NCBI RefSeq assembly: GCF_001592305.1
Contig: NZ_BCWR01000018.1
Span: forward strand, 124,001 to 188,000
DNA from: Hydrogenophaga taeniospiralis CCUG 15921
GTDB lineage: Bacteria > Pseudomonadota > Gammaproteobacteria > Burkholderiales > Burkholderiaceae_C
DNA length: 64,000 nucleotides
Reading direction: 5' to 3'
Shown: piece after piece, positions 17,390-25,900 of the stretch
Position numbering within the stretch: the stretch's first letter is position 1
Layout of the letters: every line of letters starts with the position of its first letter
Program-made: the position numbers and the translations under genes
The notes under the pieces: generated by a model
What the model was told of the DNA's origin: nothing
Database searches by the model: none
The model's input: the letters and a program-made list of their open reading frames with translations, nothing else

Positions 17390-19420
17390 TCAATCGAACG
17401 AGAGGTCGGGTCGAAGACCCGCTTGGCGCACCACGCCCTGCCAGCGCTCACCCTCTGCCATCAGCAGGTCGTGCAACTGGCCTGGTGTGGAGGTTTGCAC
17501 CCGGGCGCCATCGGCTTCCATGCGCGCCACGATCTCAGGGTCCTTCAACACGCCGTTGAGCGCGGTGTTCAGCTGCCGCACCACCGCAGGCGGTGTCTTG
17601 GCCGGCGCGAACAATGCGTACCACTGCGTCATCTCAACACCCGACACGCCCGCTTCCAGCAGCGTGGGCACATCGGGCAGCGCGGGCAGGCGTGTCGGGC
17701 CGGCAACCGCCAGCGCTTTCAGACGCCCGCTTCGCAGGTAGGGCTGGGCCGTGAACAGGCTGGGGAACATCACCTGTACCAAGCCATTGGCCACGTCGGC
17801 AATGGCGGGAGCGGCGCCGGAAAAATCCACGCGCTGCAACTGGGAACCGGTCTGCAGGCGAAACAGTTCGGCGGCGAAATGCGGCACCGTGCCCTCACCG
17901 GCCGAGGCATAGCTCATACGCCCGGGTGACTCGCGCAGCAGACGCACCAGGTCCTCGACGCTGTCCACTCCCAACGTGGCCGGCACCACCAGCAGCGTGG
18001 GCGAATAACCGATCAGGCCGATGGGCGCGAAATCGGCCACCGGGTCGTAGCGCAGCTTCTGCAGCGCCGGGTTGATGCCATGGGTGGCGATGTAGCCAAA
18101 CATCAGCGTGTGGCCGTCGGGTTGGGCCGCGGCCACGTACTCGCAGGCGATGCTGCCATTGGCGCCGGCGCGGTTGTCCACCACCACCGACTGCCCGAGC
18201 AGAGGACCGAGCTTGCGCACAAGGGTTCGCGCCATGGTGTCGTTACCGCCGCCCGCGCTGGTGGGCACGATCACGTGCACCTCGCGTTGCGGGAACTGGC
18301 GCTGTGCCATCACGCCGGGCACGGCATCGTTCGCGGCGGGCGCGGGCGGAAACACATAGCCCGGCAGGTGCAACATGCCGTGCATGATCTTGCGCGCCGT
18401 GCGCACCAAGGCTGCGCTCTGCACGGTGGCGGCATCGCCCGTTCCGTCGAGCTCCACCTCCACATCGATCTGTCCGGCTGGATGAAGCACCACCAGCGGA
18501 TGGCGTCCTGGCGGACGCGCCACACCGCTGGCCACGGTACCGGGCAAGGCAAAGGCGGTCGCCACGCCAATGGCGCCGGTGACGGCGTGTGAAGCGTGGC
18601 ATTTGTGGGGTGTGAAATAGCGCGAGGTGATGCTGTTGGGCGCGTCACCTGCGCTGACCAACACCGGTTTGGGAACCACGCTTCCCGACACGTCGCCCAG
18701 ACCCATGCGCAGCCCGGCCTGCAACCGCAGCGCCTCGATGCGCGCCAGCAGCGCGACATTGGCGTCCAGCTCGGCTGGCCGCTCACGACCAGTGAGCCCC
18801 AGGTCGGAGGCGCGCAGCATCATCAGGGGCATGGCCGCGTCGATGCAGGTCACGTCGAGGCCTTCGATGGTGTCGATGCGCTGTCCCGTGGGAAAAAGTT
18901 GCCCGGTCACCGCGCCCCAGGCATCCAGAAAGTTCAGCAGAACGGGCGCCGCGGTGCCCGCCACACCGTCGATGCGGGCATCGCCTTCGTACGTCACCTT
19001 GCCCCCAGGCGTGCACACGGTCACCTCGATCTGCGAGCCGGTGTTGACGTTGTGGATGCGCACGGTGGTGGTGCCGTCCTGCGCCGGGATCAGCCCCTGC
19101 TCGATCGCAAACGGGGCCACGCCCGAAAGCATGTTGCCGCAGTTGGGCCGGGTGTCCACCGACTGGTGCCCCACCCCCACCTGGGCGAACAGGTAGTCGA
19201 GATCGCAATCGGTCCGGGTGGAGCGCGACACAATGGCCACCTTGCTGTTGAGCGTGCTGCCACCACCCAGGCCGTCGAGCTGCAGCGGGTCCGACGCGCC
19301 GATGGCGCCGATCAGCGCCTGGTCGCGCGCCTCGTCACCTTCGGGCAGCCAGTCGCGCAGGAAGAAAGGGCCGCGGGAAGTGCCTGCACGCATGAGAACA
19401 CAGGGAATCGACAGCTTCAT
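17390..19420 (-). CDS. PrpF-family isomerase fused to a TctC/Bug solute-receptor domain
   Basis: One uninterrupted 676-residue reading frame. Residues 1-357 are a complete PrpF/4-oxalomesaconate tautomerase-type isomerase, with the N-terminal PCVLMRAGTSRGPFFL, the catalytic-Cys segment RPNCGNMLSG (Cys94) and the PHKCHASHAVTGA segment (Cys274). Residues 376-676 are a mature-length tripartite tricarboxylate transporter receptor (Bug family) closely resembling the separate receptor at 24777-25736, with shared IVPT.AGGGND, NRAGANGSIA and LPDVPTLLEAGV blocks. The linker (358-375) is Ala/Pro-rich. The receptor half has no signal peptide, so as written it would stay in the cytosol. It is the last gene of the leftward operon. 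PrpF relatives isomerise aconitate-like double bonds. Either a real two-domain protein or a fusion made by deletion of the receptor gene's 5' end. Confidence 0.85.
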   Translation of the reverse strand: MKLSIPCVLMRAGTSRGPFFLRDWLPEGDEARDQALIGAIGASDPLQLDGLGGGSTLNSKVAIVSRSTRTDCDLDYLFAQVGVGHQSVDTRPNCGNMLSGVAPFAIEQGLIPAQDGTTTVRIHNVNTGSQIEVTVCTPGGKVTYEGDARIDGVAGTAAPVLLNFLDAWGAVTGQLFPTGQRIDTIEGLDVTCIDAAMPLMMLRASDLGLTGRERPAELDANVALLARIEALRLQAGLRMGLGDVSGSVVPKPVLVSAGDAPNSITSRYFTPHKCHASHAVTGAIGVATAFALPGTVASGVARPPGRHPLVVLHPAGQIDVEVELDGTGDAATVQSAALVRTARKIMHGMLHLPGYVFPPAPAANDAVPGVMAQRQFPQREVHVIVPTSAGGGNDTMARTLVRKLGPLLGQSVVVDNRAGANGSIACEYVAAAQPDGHTLMFGYIATHGINPALQKLRYDPVADFAPIGLIGYSPTLLVVPATLGVDSVEDLVRLLRESPGRMSYASAGEGTVPHFAAELFRLQTGSQLQRVDFSGAAPAIADVANGLVQVMFPSLFTAQPYLRSGRLKALAVAGPTRLPALPDVPTLLEAGVSGVEMTQWYALFAPAKTPPAVVRQLNTALNGVLKDPEIVARMEADGARVQTSTPGQLHDLLMAEGERWQGVVRQAGLRPDLSFD

Positions 19421-19466
19421 GGCTCACTCTACTTTTGGAACGACGTCAGCGCAACGTGGCCAACCG

Positions 19467-19490
19467 AAAAAGGCCGCCCGAAAGCGGCCT
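19467..19490 (-). terminator. Terminator-like hairpin after the porin
   Basis: AGGCCGC and its complement at 19471-19490 enclose a short loop. Read leftward the stem is followed by TTTTTC. It lies between the porin stop and the PrpF-Bug start, so it probably attenuates transcription into the fusion gene. Confidence 0.7.
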
Positions 19491-19513
19491 GAAACCTGGG
19501 AACAGCTGATGGA

Positions 19514-20434
19514 TCAGAAGTTGTGGCGCATGCCGATCAGTGTCGAGTTGACATCGGTCTCGGCCTTGCCCTTGCCGTTGCGTGCATGCGCGGCGTACAG
19601 GAAGGTGCGCTTGGAGAGCGGGTAGCGTGCCTCCAGCAGCAGATCGGTGTCCTTGTTCTCCGTGTCTCGCGCGACATCCACAATGAAGTTGACCGGGCCG
19701 GCCGGAATGGCGCCACCCAGAGTGAAACCTTTGCCACGCCCGGCACCCGTCGCGTCCTGGTAGCTCGCCGCGACACGGGCCACTCCAAAGTTGTAGGCGG
19801 CGCCCACCATGTGGTTGGCGTCCTTGTTGCTCAGTTTGTTGTACGCCAGGCTGGCCGACAGCGGACCGCCCCGGTAGATGACGTTGAACTCGGTCTTGGA
19901 CACACCGTCCGCATTGTTGCCCTTGAGCACGTGCGCGACGGTCGCGGTCACGCCGCCGAAGCTGGGCGTGGTGTAGGTGATCTGGCTGTTGTTGCGGGAG
20001 TTGACGCCCACATAAGAGAACTGGCTGCTCACAGGGTTGTAGTTGGCGGCACCGGTCAACTCCCATGCGGTGACGGCCCGGAAACTCGGACTCAGGGTCC
20101 GCCCCAACAACACCGACCCAAAACCACCGCTGAGCGTCAGGTTGGCCGCACGACCGAAGAAGGGATCTGAGGCCGCGCCGGTTTCGGGATTGACCTGAGC
20201 TTCGAAATTGAACGAGGCCTTCAGACCACCGCCCAGATCTTCGGTCCCGCGAAAGCCGATGCGCGAGCTGCCGTTGGTCAGCGGGGATGCGCCCGCCAGT
20301 CGCCAAGACTGACCCGTGACCTTCGCCAGCGCCACGTCCGCCACGCCGTAGAGCGTCACGGACGACTGGGCATGAGCCACTCCTCCCAGGGTCAATGCGG
20401 ACAGGGTGGCCGCGGCAAGCGCTTGTTTTTTCAT
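19514..20434 (-). CDS. Gram-negative porin (general diffusion, Burkholderiales type)
   Basis: A 306-residue outer-membrane porin. The signal peptide (1-22) ends in AHA, the mature N-terminus QSSVTLYGVADVALA is the hallmark of betaproteobacterial porins, GSSRIGFRGTEDLGGGLKA follows near 55-73, and the C-terminal residue is Phe (GMRHNF). It probably forms a trimer of 16-strand barrels. Placement inside a catabolic operon between the lyase and the PrpF fusion suggests it admits the pathway's anionic substrate. The start at 20434 gives the complete signal peptide. Confidence 0.92.
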   Translation of the reverse strand: MKKQALAAATLSALTLGGVAHAQSSVTLYGVADVALAKVTGQSWRLAGASPLTNGSSRIGFRGTEDLGGGLKASFNFEAQVNPETGAASDPFFGRAANLTLSGGFGSVLLGRTLSPSFRAVTAWELTGAANYNPVSSQFSYVGVNSRNNSQITYTTPSFGGVTATVAHVLKGNNADGVSKTEFNVIYRGGPLSASLAYNKLSNKDANHMVGAAYNFGVARVAASYQDATGAGRGKGFTLGGAIPAGPVNFIVDVARDTENKDTDLLLEARYPLSKRTFLYAAHARNGKGKAETDVNSTLIGMRHNF

Positions 20435-20501
20435 CTTGGTTTGTCTCCAGTGAGATGCAGGTTGAGGAAAGTGAAATACGGAAGGAACGCCGTGGCGGAC
20501 T

Positions 20502-21857
20502 TCAGACGAGGGCTGCATGCGCAGCCAGCACCCGGTCCACCATCACCCCGGCCTGGCCCAGGTGGTTCACCGGGTCGCACAAGGATTCGAGCTGTGAGCG
20601 GGACAGGTACTGGTTGATCTCCGGGTGCGCTTCCAGGATGTCGATCAACGGACGGTTCTCGGCCAGCGCCTGGCGGCACAGGTCGTACACGAGGTCGTGG
20701 GCGTACTCGCGGCCCAGGTACGGGCCCAAACCCATCATGACGGCCTCGGACATGACCAGCCCGTGGGTGATGTTCATGTTGGCGCGCATGCGGGTGGCAT
20801 CCACTTCCAGGCCTTGCAGCACGAATTTGGTCTGCTTCAGCGCGCCCGACATGAGGCAGAAGATCTCGGGCAAACACACCCATTCGATTTCCCACGGGCC
20901 GGTGGACCGTTCATGGTCGGCGACCATGGCATCCATCAAGGCGGCAACGTGCTGGCGTGCCACCGAGATGTTGGCGTGGATGTAGAGGCAGGAGATCGGG
21001 TTGCGCTTTTGCGGCATGGTGCTCGACGAACCGCGGCCGGGGGCATAAGGCTCGAACACCTCCCCTACCTCGGTCTGCATCATCAGCTTCACGTCCATGG
21101 CGATCTTGCCCAGCGAACCGCCCACCAGACCGAGGAAAGCACCGACTTCGGCGATGGTGTCGCGCACCGTGTGCCAGGAGATCAGCGGCTGGGCCAGGCC
21201 CAGCTCTTTCATGAGCGCGGCCTGGGTTTCCATCGCTCCCTTTTCCAGCGACGAGAGCGTGCCCGAGGCGCCACCAAACTCCCCCATGAGCACACGGGGC
21301 TTGAGCTGTTGCAGGCGCTCGCGATGGCGATCCATGCCGGCCAGGATGCTGGCCATCTTGTAGCCGAAGGTGATCGGGGTGGCCTGCTGCAGGTTGGAGC
21401 GCCCGATGACCGGTGTGTCCCGGTACTTCTGCGCCAGCGCGGCCAGCGCATCGGAGATGTCCTTGAGGTCCTGCTCGACCAGCGCGAGGCCCTCGCGCAT
21501 CTGCAGCACCGCCGCGGTGTCGGTGACGTCCTGTGTGGTCGCACCCCAGTGGCAGTACTCGCCCAGACGGTCACGGCAGTTGGCGTTGATCTGGTTGACC
21601 ACGGCGATGATGGGGTAACCGATCTGCTCGGTCTTGGCCTTGAGCTGGTCCCAGTCGATCATGGACAGCTCGCAGTTCTTGACGATTTCGTCTGCGGCCT
21701 CCTGGGGAATGAGGCCCAGTTCTCCCTGCACCTTGGCGAGCGCACGTTCGATGTCCAGGTATTTGGCGGTGCGGTTCTCGTCCGACCAGACCTGGCGCAT
21801 GCGCGCGTCGCTGAAGATGTCGCCGAAGATGCGGGAGTCGATGATGGTGGCTGCCAT
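20502..21857 (-). CDS. Fumarase/aspartase-superfamily lyase (3-carboxymuconate cycloisomerase/ASL-like)
   Basis: A 451-residue cytosolic enzyme of the fumarase-aspartase-adenylosuccinate lyase superfamily. The signature loop GSSSTMPQKRNP (near 280-291), with its catalytic serine, and the HWGATTQDVTDT (near 100) and GRSNLQQATP (near 150) regions are all intact. It resembles 3-carboxy-cis,cis-muconate lactonizing enzyme and adenylosuccinate lyase, but it is not beside purine or protocatechuate genes. It lies in an operon with CoA-transferase, hydratase and lyase genes and a PrpF isomerase. A fungal trans-aconitate decarboxylase (Tad1 of Ustilago) belongs to this superfamily, so a decarboxylating or lyase role on a tricarboxylate is plausible but inferred. 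The start at 21857 excludes an unlikely 77-residue extension. Confidence 0.83.
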   Translation of the reverse strand: MAATIIDSRIFGDIFSDARMRQVWSDENRTAKYLDIERALAKVQGELGLIPQEAADEIVKNCELSMIDWDQLKAKTEQIGYPIIAVVNQINANCRDRLGEYCHWGATTQDVTDTAAVLQMREGLALVEQDLKDISDALAALAQKYRDTPVIGRSNLQQATPITFGYKMASILAGMDRHRERLQQLKPRVLMGEFGGASGTLSSLEKGAMETQAALMKELGLAQPLISWHTVRDTIAEVGAFLGLVGGSLGKIAMDVKLMMQTEVGEVFEPYAPGRGSSSTMPQKRNPISCLYIHANISVARQHVAALMDAMVADHERSTGPWEIEWVCLPEIFCLMSGALKQTKFVLQGLEVDATRMRANMNITHGLVMSEAVMMGLGPYLGREYAHDLVYDLCRQALAENRPLIDILEAHPEINQYLSRSQLESLCDPVNHLGQAGVMVDRVLAAHAALV

Positions 21858-21886
21858 GGCAATCCTCTGGGAAGTGGGCGCAAGGT

Positions 21887-22708
21887 TCAGGTGATCGGGT
21901 CTGCCAGGGCCAGGATGCGTTGCGCGCGCAGCGCCACCGGCTTGTCGACCATGCGGCCGTCCACCTGGATCGCCCCCTGGCCACCCGCGGTCTGCCAGGC
22001 ACTGTTCACGCGCGATGCCCAGGCCAGGGTCGGCGCATCGGGCCGAAGCGCCTCGCGCACCACGCCCACCTGCGTCGGGTGAATGCACAGCTTCGCGGCG
22101 AAGCCCAGGCTGCGCGCGTGCAGCAGGTCGCCGGTCACACGCGCAGCGTCAAGTTCGGGGGTGACACCCGCCACCGGCGACGGCAACTCGGCGGCACGCG
22201 AGGCCATGGCGATGGCGGTGGCGGCCGCATCGAGCGCGAAGCCGGGACCGGGCAGGTCGAGGTCCAGCAGGTAGTCGATGGAGCCGAAGGCCAGTCGCGA
22301 CACATGAGGCGCGCGGGCGATGTCGGTCAGGGCCATCACACCGCGCACGGTTTCGATCAGCGGCAACACCTGGGCATCGGATGCCATGTGCGCATGAACC
22401 GCGGCGACCTGGGCCGCTGACTCGCATTTGGACAGCATCACCTCGCCCATGGGCTGGGTGGAAAGCCATTGCAGATCGTCGGCGTGCCACGGGCTCAGGG
22501 CATCGTTGAGGCGCACGAGGATGGTGGCGCGCGCGGCACCGTCCAGCGTGGCGAGCCAGGCACCGATGGTATGGCGGGCCTGAGGCTTGTCGGCGGGCGA
22601 CACCGCGTCCTCCAGATCGAGGATGACACGGTCCGCACCACTGGCCAGCGCCCTCGCAAAACGCTCGGGCCGGTTGCCTGGAACGAACAGATAGGTGGTC
22701 GGGATCAC
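21887..22708 (-). CDS. CitE-like CoA-ester lyase (citramalyl/malyl-CoA lyase family)
   Basis: A 273-residue TIM-barrel enzyme of the HpcH/CitE family. The LFVPGNRPERFARAL opening, the metal-binding DLEDAVSP (about 31-38) and VRLND (near 66), and the LIETVRGVM segment (near 116) are conserved. The family cleaves beta-hydroxyacyl-CoA such as citramalyl-CoA to pyruvate and acetyl-CoA. Its start overlaps the CaiB stop by 4 bases (ATGA), and the neighbours are a CaiB transferase and a MaoC-like hydratase, the same trio as ict-ich-ccl of itaconate breakdown in Pseudomonas. I call it a probable citramalyl-CoA lyase. Confidence 0.87.
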   Translation of the reverse strand: MIPTTYLFVPGNRPERFARALASGADRVILDLEDAVSPADKPQARHTIGAWLATLDGAARATILVRLNDALSPWHADDLQWLSTQPMGEVMLSKCESAAQVAAVHAHMASDAQVLPLIETVRGVMALTDIARAPHVSRLAFGSIDYLLDLDLPGPGFALDAAATAIAMASRAAELPSPVAGVTPELDAARVTGDLLHARSLGFAAKLCIHPTQVGVVREALRPDAPTLAWASRVNSAWQTAGGQGAIQVDGRMVDKPVALRAQRILALADPIT

Positions 22709-23886
22709 ACCGCCCCCTCGGCGCGCAAGGCCTGTACCTGCTCGGCGCCGTACCCCAGACCACGCAAAATGCGGTCGGTGTGCTGCCCGAGGGCGGGCAC
22801 GGCGTCCATGCGCGGCGCGCCCTGGCTCCAGGAACCCGGCGGCAGCAGGGCCGGAACCGTCCCCGCCGGAGTGCCCACCGTTGTCCAGCGCTGGCGCGCC
22901 TGCAACTGCGGGTGCGCCCAGACCTCGGCCATGGTGTTCACCTGGGCGTTGGCGATCTGTGCCGTTTCCAGACGCTGCACCACCTCGGCGGCACTCAGCC
23001 CGGCAAAGGCGTTCACGATGATCTCGTCGAGCGATGCACGCGCGGCCACGCGCTGCGGGTTGCTCGCGAAGCGCTCGTCAGCGGCCAGCGCGGGCTGTTG
23101 CAGCACCTGCTCACAGAAGGCTTTCCACTCGCGCTCATTCTGCAAACCCAGCATCACGGTCTTGCCATCCCCGGCGGGGAACGGGCCGTACGGGTAGATG
23201 GTGGCGTGGCTGGCGCCGGTGCGCTTCGGGGGCGCCGCCCCGTCGATGCTGTAGTACAGCGGGTAGCCCATCCATTCGGTCAGGGCCTCCAGCATCGAGA
23301 TGTCGATGTGCTGGCCCTCACCGGTCCGTTGGCGGTGCAGCAGCGCGGCCAGGATGTTGGTGTACGCATACATGCCGGCGGCGATGTCGGCAATGGACGG
23401 CCCGGCCTTGGACGGCGTGTCTTCGGTTCCGGTGACCGACACGAACCCGGCCTCGCTCTGGATCAGCAGGTCGTAGGCCTTCTTGTCGCGGTAGGGCCCG
23501 CTGCCGCCATAGCCGGAGATGTCGCAGACGATGATGCCGGGCTTGGTCTTGCTCAGCGCCTCGTAAGAAAGACCCAAACGAGCGGTAGCACCCGGCGCCA
23601 GGTTCTGCACCACCACGTCGGCCTCTTCTTCGATGATGCACTTGAGAATCGCCTGCGCCTCGGGGTGCTTGACGTCCAGCGTCAGGCTTTCCTTGCTGCG
23701 GTTGGTCCAGACGAAATGCGAGGCGATGCCCCGCACGCGGGTGTCGTAGCCGCGAGCGAAATCGCCCACGCCGGGGCGCTCGATCTTGATGACGCGCGCA
23801 CCCAGGTCGGCGAGCTGGCGGGTGGCGAATGGCGCGGCGATGGCGTGTTCGAGCGTGACGACGGTGATGCCTTGAAGCGGTTGCAT
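22705..23886 (-). CDS. CaiB/BaiF family CoA-transferase (itaconate/mesaconate CoA-transferase candidate)
   Basis: A 393-residue family III CoA-transferase that moves CoA from a donor acyl-CoA (often succinyl-CoA) to a free carboxylic acid through a covalent Asp-CoA intermediate. The catalytic aspartate is in GQHIDISMLEAL (near 190-200). The N-terminal LEHAIAAPFATRQLADLGARV and IKIERPGVGDFARGYD regions are typical. It is translationally coupled to the downstream CitE-like lyase (ATGA overlap). Operon context points to itaconate, mesaconate or a related C5 dicarboxylate as acceptor. Confidence 0.87.
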   Translation of the reverse strand: MQPLQGITVVTLEHAIAAPFATRQLADLGARVIKIERPGVGDFARGYDTRVRGIASHFVWTNRSKESLTLDVKHPEAQAILKCIIEEEADVVVQNLAPGATARLGLSYEALSKTKPGIIVCDISGYGGSGPYRDKKAYDLLIQSEAGFVSVTGTEDTPSKAGPSIADIAAGMYAYTNILAALLHRQRTGEGQHIDISMLEALTEWMGYPLYYSIDGAAPPKRTGASHATIYPYGPFPAGDGKTVMLGLQNEREWKAFCEQVLQQPALAADERFASNPQRVAARASLDEIIVNAFAGLSAAEVVQRLETAQIANAQVNTMAEVWAHPQLQARQRWTTVGTPAGTVPALLPPGSWSQGAPRMDAVPALGQHTDRILRGLGYGAEQVQALRAEGAV

Positions 23887-23897
23887 GGGGGTGTCCT

Positions 23898-24746
23898 TCA
23901 GCGCAACGTGGCCACGGCGTCCATGGTCAGCCAGCCCTCGTGGTCCTGCGCCCAGAGCTTCACCGTCTTGCCATCGGCCTGCGGAGCTCCATTGACACGG
24001 AACGGGTGCAAGTCGAACGTGGGCCGCACCGCCTTGAAGCTGAAGCTCGCCACGTCGGCACTCGGCAGGTGGCGGCGGATCTGGTCCATCAGCAGGGTGG
24101 CAATCAGCGGGCCATGAACGATCAGGCCGGGGTAGCCCTCGACCTCGGTCACGTATTTGCGGTCGTAATGGATGCGGTGGCCGTTGAACGTGAGCGCGCT
24201 GTAACGGAACAGCAGCACGTCGTCGGGCACGATCTCCAACTGCCAGGGGGCCCCAGTGGGCGCGGCCACGGGCAGAGGCTCCACATCGCTCGCCTGCTTA
24301 GCCTCCCGGTAGACGATGTCGTGAAACTCGACGATGGCAGGATCAGGCGCTCCGTTGCATCGCAACTCGTGACGCACCTTCACAAACACCAGCTGACCCG
24401 TCCGTCCTTCCTTCTGCGTCACATTGGTGATGGTGGAGGTGCGCTCCACGTCGTCGCCCACACGGACCGGGGAACGGAACTCGAACTGGTTGCCGGCCCA
24501 CATGCGCCGCGGCAGCGGCACCGGGGGCAGGAATCCGCCTCGCCTGGCGTGACCGTCGGCACCGATCTCACTCTGCCGGTGCAGCGGCAGGAAATACAGC
24601 CAATGCCACAGCGGGGGCAGCGGTGTGCCAGGCACCACCGCCATGGCGGGGTGGTCGAGGGTGGCGTTCAGCGCCTTCACCGGTGTGGCACCGATGGTGT
24701 CGCGCACCGATTCCTGGCGACCGATCCAGTCCGAGAGGTTTTCCAT
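23898..24746 (-). CDS. MaoC-like hydratase (itaconyl/mesaconyl-CoA hydratase candidate)
   Basis: A 282-residue double hot-dog enzyme of the FAS1-type dehydratase/HTD2 branch. The N-terminal LPPLWHWLYFLP and GGFLPPVPLPRRMWAG segments (near 45-80) and the C-terminal FRYSALTFNGHRIHYDRKYV motif (near 195-214), with the hydratase His/Asp, are those of mesaconyl-C4-CoA and itaconyl-CoA hydratases. It would hydrate an unsaturated C5-dicarboxyl-CoA to citramalyl-CoA for the next enzyme. I chose the ATG at 24746 because GGAAGAG lies 9 bases before it; a GTG at 24764 is the alternative. It is 11 bases from the CaiB start. Confidence 0.83.
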   Translation of the reverse strand: MENLSDWIGRQESVRDTIGATPVKALNATLDHPAMAVVPGTPLPPLWHWLYFLPLHRQSEIGADGHARRGGFLPPVPLPRRMWAGNQFEFRSPVRVGDDVERTSTITNVTQKEGRTGQLVFVKVRHELRCNGAPDPAIVEFHDIVYREAKQASDVEPLPVAAPTGAPWQLEIVPDDVLLFRYSALTFNGHRIHYDRKYVTEVEGYPGLIVHGPLIATLLMDQIRRHLPSADVASFSFKAVRPTFDLHPFRVNGAPQADGKTVKLWAQDHEGWLTMDAVATLR

Positions 24747-24776
24747 GGTTAGGGGCTCTTCCACGCTGGCGCTGAA

Positions 24777-25736
24777 TCATTCCGCAGTGAGCTTGGCTTT
24801 CGTCACCACGTCTTTCCACTTGACCAGTTCGGTCTTGACCATGGCACCCAGTTGCTCAGGCGTGCTGGTCTCGACATCGGCGCCGTGATCTTCCATTCGC
24901 TTGACGACTTCCTTGTCGCTCAGCACCTGGTTCAAAGCCTTGTTGATTTGGTCCACCACCGCCTTGGGCGTCTTGCCGGGCGCAAACAGGGCGTACCACT
25001 GCTGCACCTCCACCCCCTCCACACCGGCCTCCTTCAGGGTCGGCACATCGGGGAGCAGAGCCGAGCGCTTCGGTCCGGCCACGGCCAGCGCCTTGAGCTT
25101 GCCGCCCTTCACGTGCGGCAGCGCCGTGAACAGACTGGGAAACATGAACTGGGTCTGACCGCCGATGGTGTCGTTCACAGCCGGGGCTGCGCCCTTGTAG
25201 GGCACGCCCAGCATCACGACGCCCGCATTCAGCTTGAACAGCTCGCCGGCGAAGTGAGGCGCTGTGCCATTGCCTGCAGTGGCATAGGTGTACTTGTCGG
25301 GTTTCGCCTTGAGCTGGGCCACCAGGTCCTTGACGTCCTTCACGGGCGTGTTGGCATTTGCCACCATCAGCGTGGCCGAGTAGCCCACCAGGCCCACCGG
25401 CTCGAAATCGGTGACCGGGTCGTAACGCAGCTTCTGCAAGGCCGGGTTCATGGCGTGGGTCGCGATGTAGCCCAGCATGAGCGTGTGGCCATCGGGCGCA
25501 GCGCGCGCCACAAACTCGCTGGCAATGGAGCCGTTGGCGCCTGCCCGGTTCTCCACCACGATGCTCTGCCCGAGCATGGGCCCAAGTTTCTGGGCAATGG
25601 TGCGCGCCATCAGGTCGTTGCCGCCACCGGCTGCCGTCGGCACCACGATGGTGATGGTCTTGGTGGGGAATGCCATGGCCAGCGGCGTGAGGGTGATGGC
25701 CGTGCCCACGATCATGGTGGCGAGCAGCTTGTTCAT
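24777..25736 (-). CDS. Tripartite tricarboxylate transporter receptor (Bug/TctC family)
   Basis: A 319-residue periplasmic solute-binding protein. The signal peptide is residues 1-23 (MNKLLATMIV...LAMA). The mature protein starts FPTKTITIVVPTAAGGGND and carries the family's NRAGANGSIASE, GYIATHAMNP and LPDVPTLKEAGVEGVE blocks. Bug proteins capture carboxylates for TctAB-type secondary transporters; no tctA or tctB is in the window. It is the first gene of the leftward operon, just behind the LysR-type divergent promoter region, with AGGAGA before the ATG at 25736. It is closely related to the C-terminal domain of the PrpF fusion. Confidence 0.93.
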   Translation of the reverse strand: MNKLLATMIVGTAITLTPLAMAFPTKTITIVVPTAAGGGNDLMARTIAQKLGPMLGQSIVVENRAGANGSIASEFVARAAPDGHTLMLGYIATHAMNPALQKLRYDPVTDFEPVGLVGYSATLMVANANTPVKDVKDLVAQLKAKPDKYTYATAGNGTAPHFAGELFKLNAGVVMLGVPYKGAAPAVNDTIGGQTQFMFPSLFTALPHVKGGKLKALAVAGPKRSALLPDVPTLKEAGVEGVEVQQWYALFAPGKTPKAVVDQINKALNQVLSDKEVVKRMEDHGADVETSTPEQLGAMVKTELVKWKDVVTKAKLTAE

Positions 25737-25837
25737 GTCTTGTCTCCTGTACGGGTCGGTGTCGGTGAACCGGTGCGAAAGGCCTTGAGGGGCCCCATCC
25801 ACAACCGCAAGCGAATGATGTTCCGAGTCGATGCTGC

Positions 25838-25878
25838 TGTGAATTGCATATTTGAGATGGATTGATCCACAATTCACA
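25838..25878. promoter_or_regulatory. Candidate LysR operator: 9-bp inverted repeat
   Basis: TGTGAATTG (25838-25846) and CAATTCACA (25870-25878) form a perfect inverted repeat with a 23-base AT-rich centre. It lies 102 bases before the Bug receptor start and 23 before the lysR start, the position expected for autoregulated divergent control by the LysR protein at 25901. The ATTG/CAAT core contains T and A at LysR-box-like spacing within each arm region. Confidence 0.6.
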
Positions 25879-25900
25879 TCAATCAGATTCGGGGATTTTC

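Noticed and set aside
17390..19420. Naming the isomerase 4-oxalomesaconate tautomerase of the protocatechuate 4,5-cleavage or gallate pathway
   Set aside because: None of the ring-cleavage, hydratase or aldolase genes of that pathway is nearby; neighbours point to C5-dicarboxyl-CoA chemistry.
20502..21857. Calling the lyase adenylosuccinate lyase (purB) or pcaB
   Set aside because: The operon has no purine or protocatechuate gene, and motifs are shared by the whole superfamily, so neither name is justified.
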